NCBI GenBank assembly: GCA_002362155.1
Contig: DETN01000101.1
Location: 1 to 12,658 of the forward strand
Length of the DNA: 12,658 bases
Direction: 5' to 3'
Source of the DNA: Lachnospiraceae bacterium UBA3287
GTDB lineage: Bacteria > Bacillota > Clostridia > Lachnospirales > Lachnospiraceae
Positions within the stretch are counted from its first letter, which is position 1. Each line of letters opens with the position of its first letter. This document shows positions 1-7,645 of this stretch, in pieces. Made by a program: the position numbers and the translations under genes. The notes under the pieces were generated by a model. That model saw nothing but the letters and a program-made list of their open reading frames with translations. It ran no database searches and was not told the DNA's origin.

Positions 1-953
1 ACCCCTATTCCCTCCGTATTTGCGCTCTCGTACAGCATGCCGTTGCCGAAGATCTTTCCCGCGAAAGGGGCCCTGAAAAACAGTTCCACGGCGTGCTCCA
101 TGCTCTCATCCCGGCCTGAGAGATTCTCGCTGTCCACCAGCCGGCTCAGAACGCTGTTTTTAAGCAGAAAATAGACTGCGGCCACTGCCAGGGCGTTGCC
201 AAAGACATAAGGGAAGGTAAAGGGACTCCCCTCTTTCCACATCCGGGCCCCCTTATGAAAGCAGATCACCATGTAAGCGATGATCAGGCCCAGGAAGGCG
301 CCTCTGCATCTGGAATAGAGGAGACAGTAGCCTTCAAAGCACATGGCCGCCAGAATAAGCAGTCTGCTGCGGCCCTTTCCGAAAGCCAGAAAGGATCTGC
401 CCAGAATAATGCCGAAGGCAAAGGCATAGGCATTCTTGTTGCGGTTGACAGCCGCCCCCATAAAGTGCATTTCATGGTCCGAAAAGTCCAGCATGTTGTT
501 GCTGAAAAAAAAGACAGCTGCGCAGACAACCGTGGCAAGGAAGGCGGCAGAGAGGATCAGTCCCAGCTCTCTCCGGTTCCAGGGGAAACTGGCCACGCAG
601 AAAAGCATCATAAAGTAAAATACAAGGGTCAGATATTCTCTGATGGACCCGCCCCGCGGATAAAGGACGAACCAGACCAGGATCTGATAGACCGACATCA
701 CCGCCGCCGTCCGGCATACGGGAAGGCGGAGCCTTCCCCTTCTGACCACCTGCAGGGTAAGGATCAGTACGATGAGAGGCCTGAGGGGCAGTGTCAGAAG
801 CTCCGATCTTCCGTGGATCAGAAACTGTGACAGGACCACAAAAAACACAAAGGAGACAAAAATACTTTCCGCCGAAAGGGTCTCCTCCGCCGGGGCATGC
901 CTGAGCATTCTGTTCTGTTTTATTCCCGCATTTTTCTTTGCTGCAGCTTCCAT
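1..953 (-). CDS. O-antigen polymerase/ligase-type membrane protein (Wzy-like), 3' end cut by window edge
   Basis: This reading frame is open from 953 to the left edge and shows about 317 residues of a multi-pass membrane protein. Hydrophobic segments lie near residues 31-47, 55-70, 85-98, 107-122, 129-150, 173-190, 198-228 and 249-265. The loop after them holds the pattern typical of the Wzy_C / O-antigen ligase family: YSRCRGAFLG (213-222), then SGRDES (279-284) and, after a short helix, GNG (303-305). Known members join lipid-linked oligosaccharide repeats on the outer face of the membrane or ligate glycan to an acceptor, so polymerisation of this operon's repeat unit is inferred. The frame is closed upstream by a TAA at 966-968. 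The ATG at 953 has only a distant GGA upstream, and an internal ATG at 908 (residue 16) is an alternative start. It follows the flippase gene after 54 bases and is the last operon gene visible. Confidence 0.8.
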   Translation of the reverse strand, partial: MEAAAKKNAGIKQNRMLRHAPAEETLSAESIFVSFVFFVVLSQFLIHGRSELLTLPLRPLIVLILTLQVVRRGRLRLPVCRTAAVMSVYQILVWFVLYPRGGSIREYLTLVFYFMMLFCVASFPWNRRELGLILSAAFLATVVCAAVFFFSNNMLDFSDHEMHFMGAAVNRNKNAYAFAFGIILGRSFLAFGKGRSRLLILAAMCFEGYCLLYSRCRGAFLGLIIAYMVICFHKGARMWKEGSPFTFPYVFGNALAVAAVYFLLKNSVLSRLVDSENLSGRDESMEHAVELFFRAPFAGKIFGNGMLYESANTEGIG

Positions 954-1007
954 ATCGTTTGTGTTTTAATTCCAGCCTCTGCTGTCTTTTCCTTAAATGC
1001 AGCCCTG

Positions 1008-2468
1008 TCAGGACCTGCCCTGTCCCCGGAGGGCCTTTAGTGTATCCAGGATATAGTAAAAGCTATCGAAACCAAGGAGCACGGAGGCAGCGGCATAGAC
1101 CAGGACCCCCGTCAGGACCTGCAGAAGAAGGGTCACAGGGTCTGAAAGGTTCAGCAGTCTTACGCACCATACTGTCCCGGACATGGCAGATGCCAGAAGG
1201 ACCGATGGCAGGATATCAGAGATCTGGTCCCTGTATCTGTATCCGAGAAGTCTTCGCTGCTCCAGAGCGTTGATCATAAGCTCCGCCGCGCAGATGACAA
1301 GATTTCCCAGGGCCATGGCCAGAGGTCCGTGCCGCATAGTGGCAAGCAGCACCGCAAATCCCACGATTCTTTTGACCACGGTCATGCGGAGGAATACATC
1401 GCTTCTGCCTATGGCCTTTATGGCGTTGAGAGAGGCGGTCTGCAGGGGCGTAAAGCCGTAGAAGACGCAGAAGATGACCACATAAGGCAGGCAGGGCAGC
1501 CATTTCTCCGTCAGAAGGATCCTGACCAGGGGGCCTGATACCGCCGCGATCCCCAGCATGATGGGCCACATGACATAGGCTCCCACCCGGATGGACCGCC
1601 TTGTCATGGAAAGCAGGCTCTTCTGATCGTCCTGGGCCCCGGACAGGACCGGCAGCAGGACTGAGTCGATGGCGGTATTGATATTGGTCACAAAGGTATT
1701 GGGGATCATATAGCCCCGATTGTAAAAGGCCAGGCTTTCGGGACTGTAGAGCTTTCCTATGATCAGCTGGCGCAGGTCGTTGTTGACCGTATTGATCAGG
1801 GTGGACACGAGGATCTTCCACCCGTAGGAGAAAAGCCCCCTGAAGCGGTCCATGGAAAATGCCGCCCCCGGCCGCCAGCCCACAGTGAGCCAGAGGATCA
1901 GCGTATCCACCGCGCAGTTGAAAACACTCTGGGCCGCCAGGGCCCAGACCCCGTACCCCTTAAAGGCCATCCATACGCCCAGAACGGCAGCCCCCAGGGT
2001 CCCGCCCAGGGTGGCGAAGAAAAAGCGTCTGAACAAAAGATGCCTGGCCACATATGCCTGCTGGACATTTTTAACGGCGGAGAGAATGACTGTCAGGCTC
2101 ATGAAACGGAGGACCGGGGTCAGCTCCGGCATACGGTAAAAGGAAGCGATCAGGGGGGCGGTCATAAAGAGGATGCCGTAAAGGACCAGGCTGGCGGCCA
2201 GGTTGAAAAGAAAGACTGTGGAAAAGTCAAGCTCGTCCGCGTCCTTCTTCTGGACCAGTGCGCTGCCCAGGCCGCTGTCGGCAAAGACATTCAGGATCGC
2301 CGTAAAGACGGTCACGATGGCAACGGTGCCGTATACCTGAGGATCCAGGAGCCTGGCCAGGATGACCGAGACCAGGAGCGTGACTCCCTGGGCCCCGAAG
2401 CGCTCCAGAAAGCGCCACAAAAGCCCCGAGACCGCCTTTTCTTTGATATTCTGAGTTGCACCTGTCAT
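1008..2468 (-). CDS. Polysaccharide flippase, Wzx/WzxC-like (MOP superfamily)
   Basis: This 486-residue protein has roughly 12-14 hydrophobic segments spread over its length, the normal size and shape of MOP-superfamily polysaccharide exporters. The N-terminal block (residues 9-75: AVSGLLWRFLERFGAQG, then ILARLLDPQVYGTVAIV, then DSGLGSALVQKKD) matches the WzxC/Polysacc_synt family signature, in which an Arg-rich first helix is followed by LxPxxYG and a GLGxALVQ loop. Known members flip undecaprenyl-linked repeat units from the cytoplasmic to the outer membrane face, which is the inferred role here. The start ATG has an AGAGGA ribosome binding site six bases upstream. It lies 41 bases after the preceding glycosyltransferase gene and just before the Wzy-like gene, the expected pairing. 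The sugar specificity cannot be read from the sequence. Confidence 0.9.
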   Translation of the reverse strand: MTGATQNIKEKAVSGLLWRFLERFGAQGVTLLVSVILARLLDPQVYGTVAIVTVFTAILNVFADSGLGSALVQKKDADELDFSTVFLFNLAASLVLYGILFMTAPLIASFYRMPELTPVLRFMSLTVILSAVKNVQQAYVARHLLFRRFFFATLGGTLGAAVLGVWMAFKGYGVWALAAQSVFNCAVDTLILWLTVGWRPGAAFSMDRFRGLFSYGWKILVSTLINTVNNDLRQLIIGKLYSPESLAFYNRGYMIPNTFVTNINTAIDSVLLPVLSGAQDDQKSLLSMTRRSIRVGAYVMWPIMLGIAAVSGPLVRILLTEKWLPCLPYVVIFCVFYGFTPLQTASLNAIKAIGRSDVFLRMTVVKRIVGFAVLLATMRHGPLAMALGNLVICAAELMINALEQRRLLGYRYRDQISDILPSVLLASAMSGTVWCVRLLNLSDPVTLLLQVLTGVLVYAAASVLLGFDSFYYILDTLKALRGQGRS

Positions 2469-2509
2469 GTATGATCCTCTTTATCCGCTGCCGCCCCGGG
2501 GAGATTCCT

Positions 2510-3763
2510 TTAAAGGACGGGGGGAAAACCCGAAAGATCCCGTCCCCCGGCCGAAGCCTCCACCAGATCCGCTTCCAGTCCGAATCTCTTTTCAATGCTC
2601 ATAAAACGGGCAGCCGCTGTCCGGTGGGCATCGCAGCGGATCCTCTCCGTAAGAAGATGATCCTGCGAAGCGGCTATGAGCTTCTCCGCAGCCTGGCCGA
2701 AGTTGTCCTCTTCGTAGACCAGACAGTTTACCCCGTCTTCTATGAACTCGTCGATGGAATGATTGTCGTTGGTCAGGACCAGAGCCCCTTCTCCCATGAC
2801 TTCATAAAAGACATTGACCCGGTTCCACTGGCAGGGAAGCAGGGTGGCCAGGGAGTTTCTGGCATACATGCGGCACTCCTTCTGGCTTTTTTCTCCTTCG
2901 AAGTGCACATAATCCCGGATCCCGTACTCGTCCGCCGCTTCCATAGCCGCCTGATACATCTTCCGGGAGTCGATGGTACCGACCAGATATAGATGAAAGG
3001 GAAAGCCCCGCCTGTGCAGCTCTCCCAGGATCCGGACGGCCCGGTCCTGGCGCTTTACTTCCGCCACCCGGTTCACCATGGAAAGAGCCATGGGATCAAA
3101 GGCTGCCGGATAGGCCGCCGGATCCCCCAGGTCCGGCAGAGGCCTTACGGCAGGGATCTCCACCCCGGACCTCCAGAAAAAGAAGTCAAACTTCTTTTCC
3201 CTGACGCCCAGAAGGTCATAGATCCGGTCGGCCCTGCTGCCGTCGTTGGTGGCAAGGATAAAATTTTTCCTGCTGAACATGGAAAGGGTAATGTAGGTAT
3301 AGTCCCTGAAAGCCGTGAGATACCTGGCGGCCATGGTCTTTTTCCCTTCCAGCACGTCTGCCATCTCCTGGGTCCCGAACTGGCGGAGACCGCAGGGGAT
3401 CCCTCTTTTTACCGCCTGGATCAGGACGGGATGGGCTCCCTCGCTCATGCCGTATACAAAGTCATAGTGCCTCCGGGAAAGCAGCTTTTTTGCCGCGGAG
3501 GACATCTGCAGGAGATATTCCAGGGAAAGGGGCAGCCGCCCCCTGGCACATACCTGGATCAGATTTCTTTTATGGAAATACCGGCTTTCCCTGAGCGTCT
3601 TTTTCTCCCGGGTATAGAGGAGAAGGTCGATCTCATGCCCCCGCTCCAGAAGGATCCTGAAGGGATGATAAAAGGCCGGAAGGCCCGAAAGGCCCTCTGT
3701 ATCCATTCCGTTCAGGATGGCCTCCACCGCAGGGTTCTCCCCCGCCACATACAGTATTCTCAT
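2510..3763 (-). CDS. Atypical GT4-like (GT-B fold) glycosyltransferase
   Basis: The 417-residue protein reads as a two-domain GT-B glycosyltransferase. The N-terminal acceptor domain starts MRILYVAGENP and contains RGHEIDLLLY (41-50), a typical second strand. The C-terminal domain begins near SMVNRVAEVKRQD (228-240), which corresponds to the donor-phosphate strand and loop of GT4 enzymes, followed by FHLYLVG (256-262) and DYVHFEG (284-290). The usual GT4 E-x7-E donor site is not canonical: the region reads CQWNRVNVFYEVMGEGALVL (311-330), keeping E321 but with W313 where the first Glu should be. The start was set at the ATG at 3763, not further upstream, because AGGAGG lies four bases before it and the ATG forms an ATGA overlap with the stop of the preceding gene. 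It probably adds one sugar to the repeat unit. Its donor is unknown. Confidence 0.8.
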   Translation of the reverse strand: MRILYVAGENPAVEAILNGMDTEGLSGLPAFYHPFRILLERGHEIDLLLYTREKKTLRESRYFHKRNLIQVCARGRLPLSLEYLLQMSSAAKKLLSRRHYDFVYGMSEGAHPVLIQAVKRGIPCGLRQFGTQEMADVLEGKKTMAARYLTAFRDYTYITLSMFSRKNFILATNDGSRADRIYDLLGVREKKFDFFFWRSGVEIPAVRPLPDLGDPAAYPAAFDPMALSMVNRVAEVKRQDRAVRILGELHRRGFPFHLYLVGTIDSRKMYQAAMEAADEYGIRDYVHFEGEKSQKECRMYARNSLATLLPCQWNRVNVFYEVMGEGALVLTNDNHSIDEFIEDGVNCLVYEEDNFGQAAEKLIAASQDHLLTERIRCDAHRTAAARFMSIEKRFGLEADLVEASAGGRDLSGFPPVL

Positions 3764-4863
3764 AAGTCCTCCTGACGGGACAGATAGATGTCCCTGAGGG
3801 CGGCTGCGGCAGAACCCGCACTGAACTTTTCCCGGACCAGGTCCGCCCGTCCCCCTTCCCGTCCTCTGGCTTCCAGAAGCTTTTCCGCCCACAGGGCGTC
3901 TTCCGCCTCCAGGGGAAGGTAGAGAACCCTTCCATCCACATTGGTCTCCTCCGGCACCACATCCGAAGCAAGACAGGCAAGGCCTCCTGCCTGGGCCTCG
4001 ATCATGGCCATGCCGAAGCCCTCGTAGCGTGAGGGAAAGAGAAATACGTCCATGGCCTGATAATAACGCTCCACGTCCTTTCTGGCTCCCGCAAAGACCA
4101 CCCGGTCCTGCAGGCCCATGTCCCGGACCATCTGTCGGACCTGCTCCTCCAGTTCTCCGTCCCCCACCAGAAGAAGGGCCGCATCGGGCCGTCTTCTGTA
4201 TACTTCTCCGAAGACGGAAAGGATCTTCCTGTGGTTCTTTGCCGGGTTAAAATGGCCCACATGGCCCACAACGAACCTGTCCTCCAGTCCCAGGCTTTCC
4301 CTGATCTCCTGCCGGATGGCCGGGTCAAAAGCAAAGCGGTCGCAGTCAATGCCGTCGGGTAAGACCACCGAACGCCCTGCTCCTTTCCTGCCCCCGCCGA
4401 ACACATAAAGGCAGGCCTTCTCGGAACAGCCCAGAAGACAGGTGGCATTTGTCCGGATCAGGACCTGCATGGCCTTTTCGTAGGCCATTCTGCCGGGGGA
4501 TCTTTTCTCCCCCGTATGGGCATTGTGGGCATGGGCGATCCGGACCGGCACCCCTGCCATCCGGCCCGCCAGAAGGGCCAGACCCGAATAGAAGAAGAGA
4601 TGGCTGTGGAGAACTTCAAAGGGCCCTTCCTCCCGCAGGATTCTCATAAGATTTGAAAAAAAGCCCCGGGAAAGATCGAAATAAAAGATCCTTCCGCCCC
4701 TGGAGATGACCTCATCGTCATAGAGAGCCTTCTCTCCGGACGTCAGGGCAAAGTCGAACTGGACAAGATCTGTATCCATCTGCCGGTATACATTCATTAC
4801 AAAGCTGGATACGCCTCCGGAATCCAGAGAGTGAAAAAAATGCAGCACACGGACCGGTTTCAT
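3760..4863 (-). CDS. GT4 family glycosyltransferase, EpsF-like
   Basis: This is a 367-residue glycosyltransferase of GT-B fold, family GT4. Visible elements are the N-terminal HSLDSGGVSS glycine loop (11-20), the LHSHLFF acceptor-domain strand (85-91), HAHNAH (111-116), PDGID (169-173), the donor phosphate-binding segment GHVGHFNPAKNH (200-211), LLVGDGELEEQV (231-242) and the E-x7-E donor-ribose site EGFGMAMIE (281-289). The overall pattern resembles the EpsF/CapH type found in exopolysaccharide clusters of Firmicutes. ATG 4863 is preferred; a GTG one codon upstream (4866) is also possible, and an AGGAG motif lies about nine bases before the ATG. The ATG shares one base with the TGA of the upstream nucleotidyltransferase gene (TGATG), so translation is probably coupled. 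The sugar donor and linkage cannot be told. Confidence 0.9.
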   Translation of the reverse strand: MKPVRVLHFFHSLDSGGVSSFVMNVYRQMDTDLVQFDFALTSGEKALYDDEVISRGGRIFYFDLSRGFFSNLMRILREEGPFEVLHSHLFFYSGLALLAGRMAGVPVRIAHAHNAHTGEKRSPGRMAYEKAMQVLIRTNATCLLGCSEKACLYVFGGGRKGAGRSVVLPDGIDCDRFAFDPAIRQEIRESLGLEDRFVVGHVGHFNPAKNHRKILSVFGEVYRRRPDAALLLVGDGELEEQVRQMVRDMGLQDRVVFAGARKDVERYYQAMDVFLFPSRYEGFGMAMIEAQAGGLACLASDVVPEETNVDGRVLYLPLEAEDALWAEKLLEARGREGGRADLVREKFSAGSAAAALRDIYLSRQEDL

Positions 4864-6083
4864 CACTCATTTCTCCTCTTGTTCTCCCCGTACGGAAAGG
4901 TCCCCTTCTGCCGGGAAATGCCGTATTCCTTTAAAAGCGCTGACCGCTCCCTTCCGATCCGGATGCTGTTCAGGGGCGAAGCCTCCTTTCCGATCCTTTT
5001 TACGTAGCCAAAAAGACGGACTCCCCAGCTGACCGGCACCAGCAGAGGGCTCTTCCTGACCCAGGGATACAGGACCTCCATGACCGTCCGGGAAGGAAAG
5101 ACCGCTTTCAGAAGAGGCAGAGCTCCGTCTCCTCCGGCCATGGTAAGAGAGGCGCTGTTCCACCTGTCCCTGCTGCTGCCGCCGAAAGTGCCGCCTTTCA
5201 GAGCGTCCATGACCAGGCGGCTGCTGTCTCTTTTTTCAAAGCCCCGGGGCAGAGGCATATCAAAACAGGCAGCTGCCGCATCCAGAAGCGCCTCCGTAAA
5301 AGTCAATCCTCCCAGGGAGGACACGGTATCCCGGACACGGTCCCAGTCTATGCTGTACCTGCGGCCCCAGAGGGCTATATCACAGATCTGCCGGATCCCC
5401 ACTCCTGCCAGGACGAAATGCTTCATGGCATGGAGCAGAAGATAGATCATATGGTCCGTAGGTTCCGGCACCAGAAAAGCGGTCCCTTCTATTTCCATTT
5501 CTTCCGTCCTGAAAAGGATCCCCTCCGACAGGGAATTCATCTCCCCGTATAGGGCGCTCTCTTCGGGAAAGAGCTGCCAGTGGCCCTCGATCATAAGGTC
5601 TCTGCCCCGGTAGAGGGTCTCGTGGGCGCTGCGGAAGCTGGGCTCTGTACAGGTAAATCCCAGATCCTGCAGGGCCCTGTGGAGTTCCATGTAGTCCTCC
5701 TGCCTTACATAAATATCTTCGTCGGCCGAGACACGGAAGTCCGGCTGCGGATAGAGGGAGCGGCAGACTGCCCCCTTAAAGACCAGAGGCCGGATTCCTT
5801 TTTCGGAAAGGGCCCTGTAGACCCCCGCAAATTCCTCAAAAGCCCTCACCTGCCCCGTGACTAATGTCAGGACCTCGGCCCTGCAGCGTTTTTCCAGCTG
5901 CTCCGGGAGAAGGGGCCATACCGATTCGAATACCAGGGGGAGCACAGACTGGAGCGCGGCAAGGCTCATGACCTCTTCCCATTCCTTTTCAGAAAGCCCG
6001 GGATCCTCCAGAAGCCTTCCCTCCAGGCTGCTTGCAAGGGCCTTTATGAGTATCCTTCCCGTCCTGTCCATCTGCTCTGTCAT
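4863..6083 (-). CDS. Nucleotidyltransferase-fold protein, NTP_transf_5 type
   Basis: This 406-residue soluble protein matches the pattern of the uncharacterised nucleotidyltransferase family (NTP_transf_5, Pfam PF14907). After a helical N-terminus it has RPLVFKGAVCRSLYPQP (98-114), then FRVSADEDIYV (116-126), where D121 and D123 would be the metal-binding DxD pair of the polymerase-beta-like fold. MIEGHWQLFP (164-173) supplies a further conserved acidic/His position. The C-terminal half (LLLHAMKHFVLAGVGIRQICDIALW) has the helical block usual in this family. No substrate is known for the family. It overlaps the PqqD-like gene by ATGA at its start and the next glycosyltransferase by one base at its stop, so it belongs to the same translation-coupled unit. 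It may modify a sugar, lipid or peptide intermediate, but that is inference. Confidence 0.75.
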   Translation of the reverse strand: MTEQMDRTGRILIKALASSLEGRLLEDPGLSEKEWEEVMSLAALQSVLPLVFESVWPLLPEQLEKRCRAEVLTLVTGQVRAFEEFAGVYRALSEKGIRPLVFKGAVCRSLYPQPDFRVSADEDIYVRQEDYMELHRALQDLGFTCTEPSFRSAHETLYRGRDLMIEGHWQLFPEESALYGEMNSLSEGILFRTEEMEIEGTAFLVPEPTDHMIYLLLHAMKHFVLAGVGIRQICDIALWGRRYSIDWDRVRDTVSSLGGLTFTEALLDAAAACFDMPLPRGFEKRDSSRLVMDALKGGTFGGSSRDRWNSASLTMAGGDGALPLLKAVFPSRTVMEVLYPWVRKSPLLVPVSWGVRLFGYVKRIGKEASPLNSIRIGRERSALLKEYGISRQKGTFPYGENKRRNE

Positions 6084-6367
6084 GCTTCCCGCCCCTTTTC
6101 AAAGGCCATCTCTCCGGCCAGAAGGGCCCTGATAAAGCCATCTACGGCCTCCGCGGCCCCGGCCCTGTCCACTTCGAATTCCTCCGTCAGGGCATCGGCG
6201 GCCTCTTTTTCATCCCGGCCTTCCTTCAGAAGCTTCCAGAGAAAGGCAGCCGTATCCGTCAGCTGCAGGGGGTCCTTCCTTTTTACGGCCGCCTCCCCCA
6301 CAGGGATCAGATAGTGTTCTCCGCCTATTTCTCTGTATTTGTACAAGGGACTGACCTCAAGCCTCAA
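6080..6367 (-). CDS. PqqD-family small protein (RiPP-recognition-element-like)
   Basis: This is a 95-residue protein with the PqqD-like layout. An N-terminal beta-hairpin (LYKYREIGGEHYLIPVGEAA, 8-27) leads to the LTDTAAFLWKLLKEGRDEKE stretch (36-55), matching the family's LNxTGxxIWxLL..G.t..E winged-helix signature. A second helical part (56-87) follows. In characterised systems PqqD and related RRE domains bind a leader peptide and present it to a modifying enzyme. No such peptide or enzyme is seen here. The start is a TTG at 6367 that overlaps the TGA of the preceding glycosyltransferase gene (TTGA). GGGAG seven bases upstream supports it, and no ATG fits the conserved N-terminus. The stop overlaps the nucleotidyltransferase start as ATGA. 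The gene is easily missed because of its size and TTG start. Function in this operon is unknown. Confidence 0.75.
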   Translation of the reverse strand: MRLEVSPLYKYREIGGEHYLIPVGEAAVKRKDPLQLTDTAAFLWKLLKEGRDEKEAADALTEEFEVDRAGAAEAVDGFIRALLAGEMAFEKGREA

Positions 6368-7599
6368 GTCTTTTCTCCCTGCCTTCCTATTTTCCTGTCC
6401 TGCTGGGAAGAGAGATCCGCCGCAAAGCGGGCAAGGAATTTTCTTCTTCTGTTCTCCAGCAGATCCTTCTCATAGTCTCCCGCCCTGCAGAAGCTCTTCT
6501 CTGCCAGGACCAGCATTCTCTCCGGCGTCAGGGCCTCCAGCTGCCTTTCGATCTCCCCTGCGTCCCCGCACCGGTGCAGGCAGGAGGGATCCAGCAGTTC
6601 CGGATTGCCTCCCACATCCGATCCAAAGGCCGGCAGCCCCCGGCTCATGGCTTCCAGCAGGGCTCTGGAGAGGCCTTCGACCTGGCTGGGCTGTATATAA
6701 AGATCCAGGTAATCCAGCCAGTCATAGATCTTCTCATGGGGCATCAGGCCTTCAAAAACCACCATGTCTTCGATGCCCAGGCGGACGGCCAGGCTCTCCA
6801 GCCCCTTTCTGTCCCCGCCTCCGGCCAGGCGGTATTCAAAGGAACAGATGCCTTTCCTTTTGAGGCCCGCCAGAGCCTGCAGGACAAAGCGCTGCCCCTT
6901 GTAGGCCACCTGCACATCCCCCGCGGTCCCGATCCGGAGCCTGCGGGAAGGCTCTGTTTCCAGGGCCCTTATGCGCTCCTTCCGCTTTTCCAGCACCTCC
7001 CGGTCCAGGGAAAGGAGCTCGGCGTCCGATACCGACACGCTTATGCCGCCCGCCGGATAGCGCTTCTGAAGGAAATCCCGCGTCACATACATGGCGTAGG
7101 AGGCATGCCGCATGCAGAAGCGCATCTGGGCTGCCGCAAAGGGAGCCAGAAGCCTTCCCTTCAGAGAATGGTGAAAAAGCGCATCCCAGGGACAGCCCAC
7201 GGCTTCTGCCAGGTAGGGGATCTTTTTCCGGACACATATCCCGGCTGCCACATAGCTGTAGTAGGAGTGGGTCCGGAGAATAACCGCCCTTTCCGGACAG
7301 ATATACTCTTCCAGGATCTTCCGGATCCGGATCCGGACGCCGGGATCAGCGAAGTTCTTCAGGGACGCTGTGGTATCCGGCATAAAGACCGCCCGGATCC
7401 TGGGATCCTCTATCCGGTTCATGCCGGATAGCGTCTCCCTGTCATCCGGATTCACCCCGGCCCTGCGCATCATGAGGATCAGATGGTCAAAGTGCTCCAG
7501 ATATCTGTCGAAGACCTTCTGTGAAAAGGATGTGCCTATGTAAATCCGGCCTTCCCTGTCCAGGGCTACCCTGTCTCCGTAAACAAAAACCAAATCCAT
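6364..7599 (-). CDS. GT4 family glycosyltransferase
   Basis: A 411-residue GT-B glycosyltransferase. The N-terminal domain is divergent: it begins MDLVFVYGD and includes the RTHSYYSYVAAG acceptor-side segment (109-120). The C-terminal donor domain is clearly GT4, with RIGTAGDVQVAYKGQ (222-236) at the phosphate-binding loop, YRLAGGGDRKGLESLA (256-271), VVFEGLMPHEKIYDWL (280-295), and the E-x7-E site with E308 and E316 in VEGLSRALLEA, followed by GLPAFGSDVGGNPEL. The frame is open further upstream, but ATG 7599 was chosen because AAGGA lies seven bases before it and the upstream residues look unlike a protein domain and would run into the epimerase gene. A 46-base gap, the largest between the first four genes, separates it from the epimerase gene. 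It likely adds one sugar of the repeat unit. Confidence 0.88.
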   Translation of the reverse strand: MDLVFVYGDRVALDREGRIYIGTSFSQKVFDRYLEHFDHLILMMRRAGVNPDDRETLSGMNRIEDPRIRAVFMPDTTASLKNFADPGVRIRIRKILEEYICPERAVILRTHSYYSYVAAGICVRKKIPYLAEAVGCPWDALFHHSLKGRLLAPFAAAQMRFCMRHASYAMYVTRDFLQKRYPAGGISVSVSDAELLSLDREVLEKRKERIRALETEPSRRLRIGTAGDVQVAYKGQRFVLQALAGLKRKGICSFEYRLAGGGDRKGLESLAVRLGIEDMVVFEGLMPHEKIYDWLDYLDLYIQPSQVEGLSRALLEAMSRGLPAFGSDVGGNPELLDPSCLHRCGDAGEIERQLEALTPERMLVLAEKSFCRAGDYEKDLLENRRRKFLARFAADLSSQQDRKIGRQGEKT

Positions 7600-7645
7600 A
7601 ACCGCATCCTTCCGCCTGCAGGTCCTCACACGTCTTTTATCTTTC

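Noticed and set aside
2993..3775. 260-codon plus-strand open frame (also similar ones at 255-830, 6574-7431 and 7721-8551)
   Set aside because: All are antisense to conserved polysaccharide genes, have no recognisable domain, and no convincing ribosome binding site was seen.
3764..3892. N-terminal extension of the glycosyltransferase gene to 3892
   Set aside because: The added residues are low-complexity Gly/Arg-rich and overlap the upstream gene by 130 bases, whereas ATG 3763 has a perfect AGGAGG.
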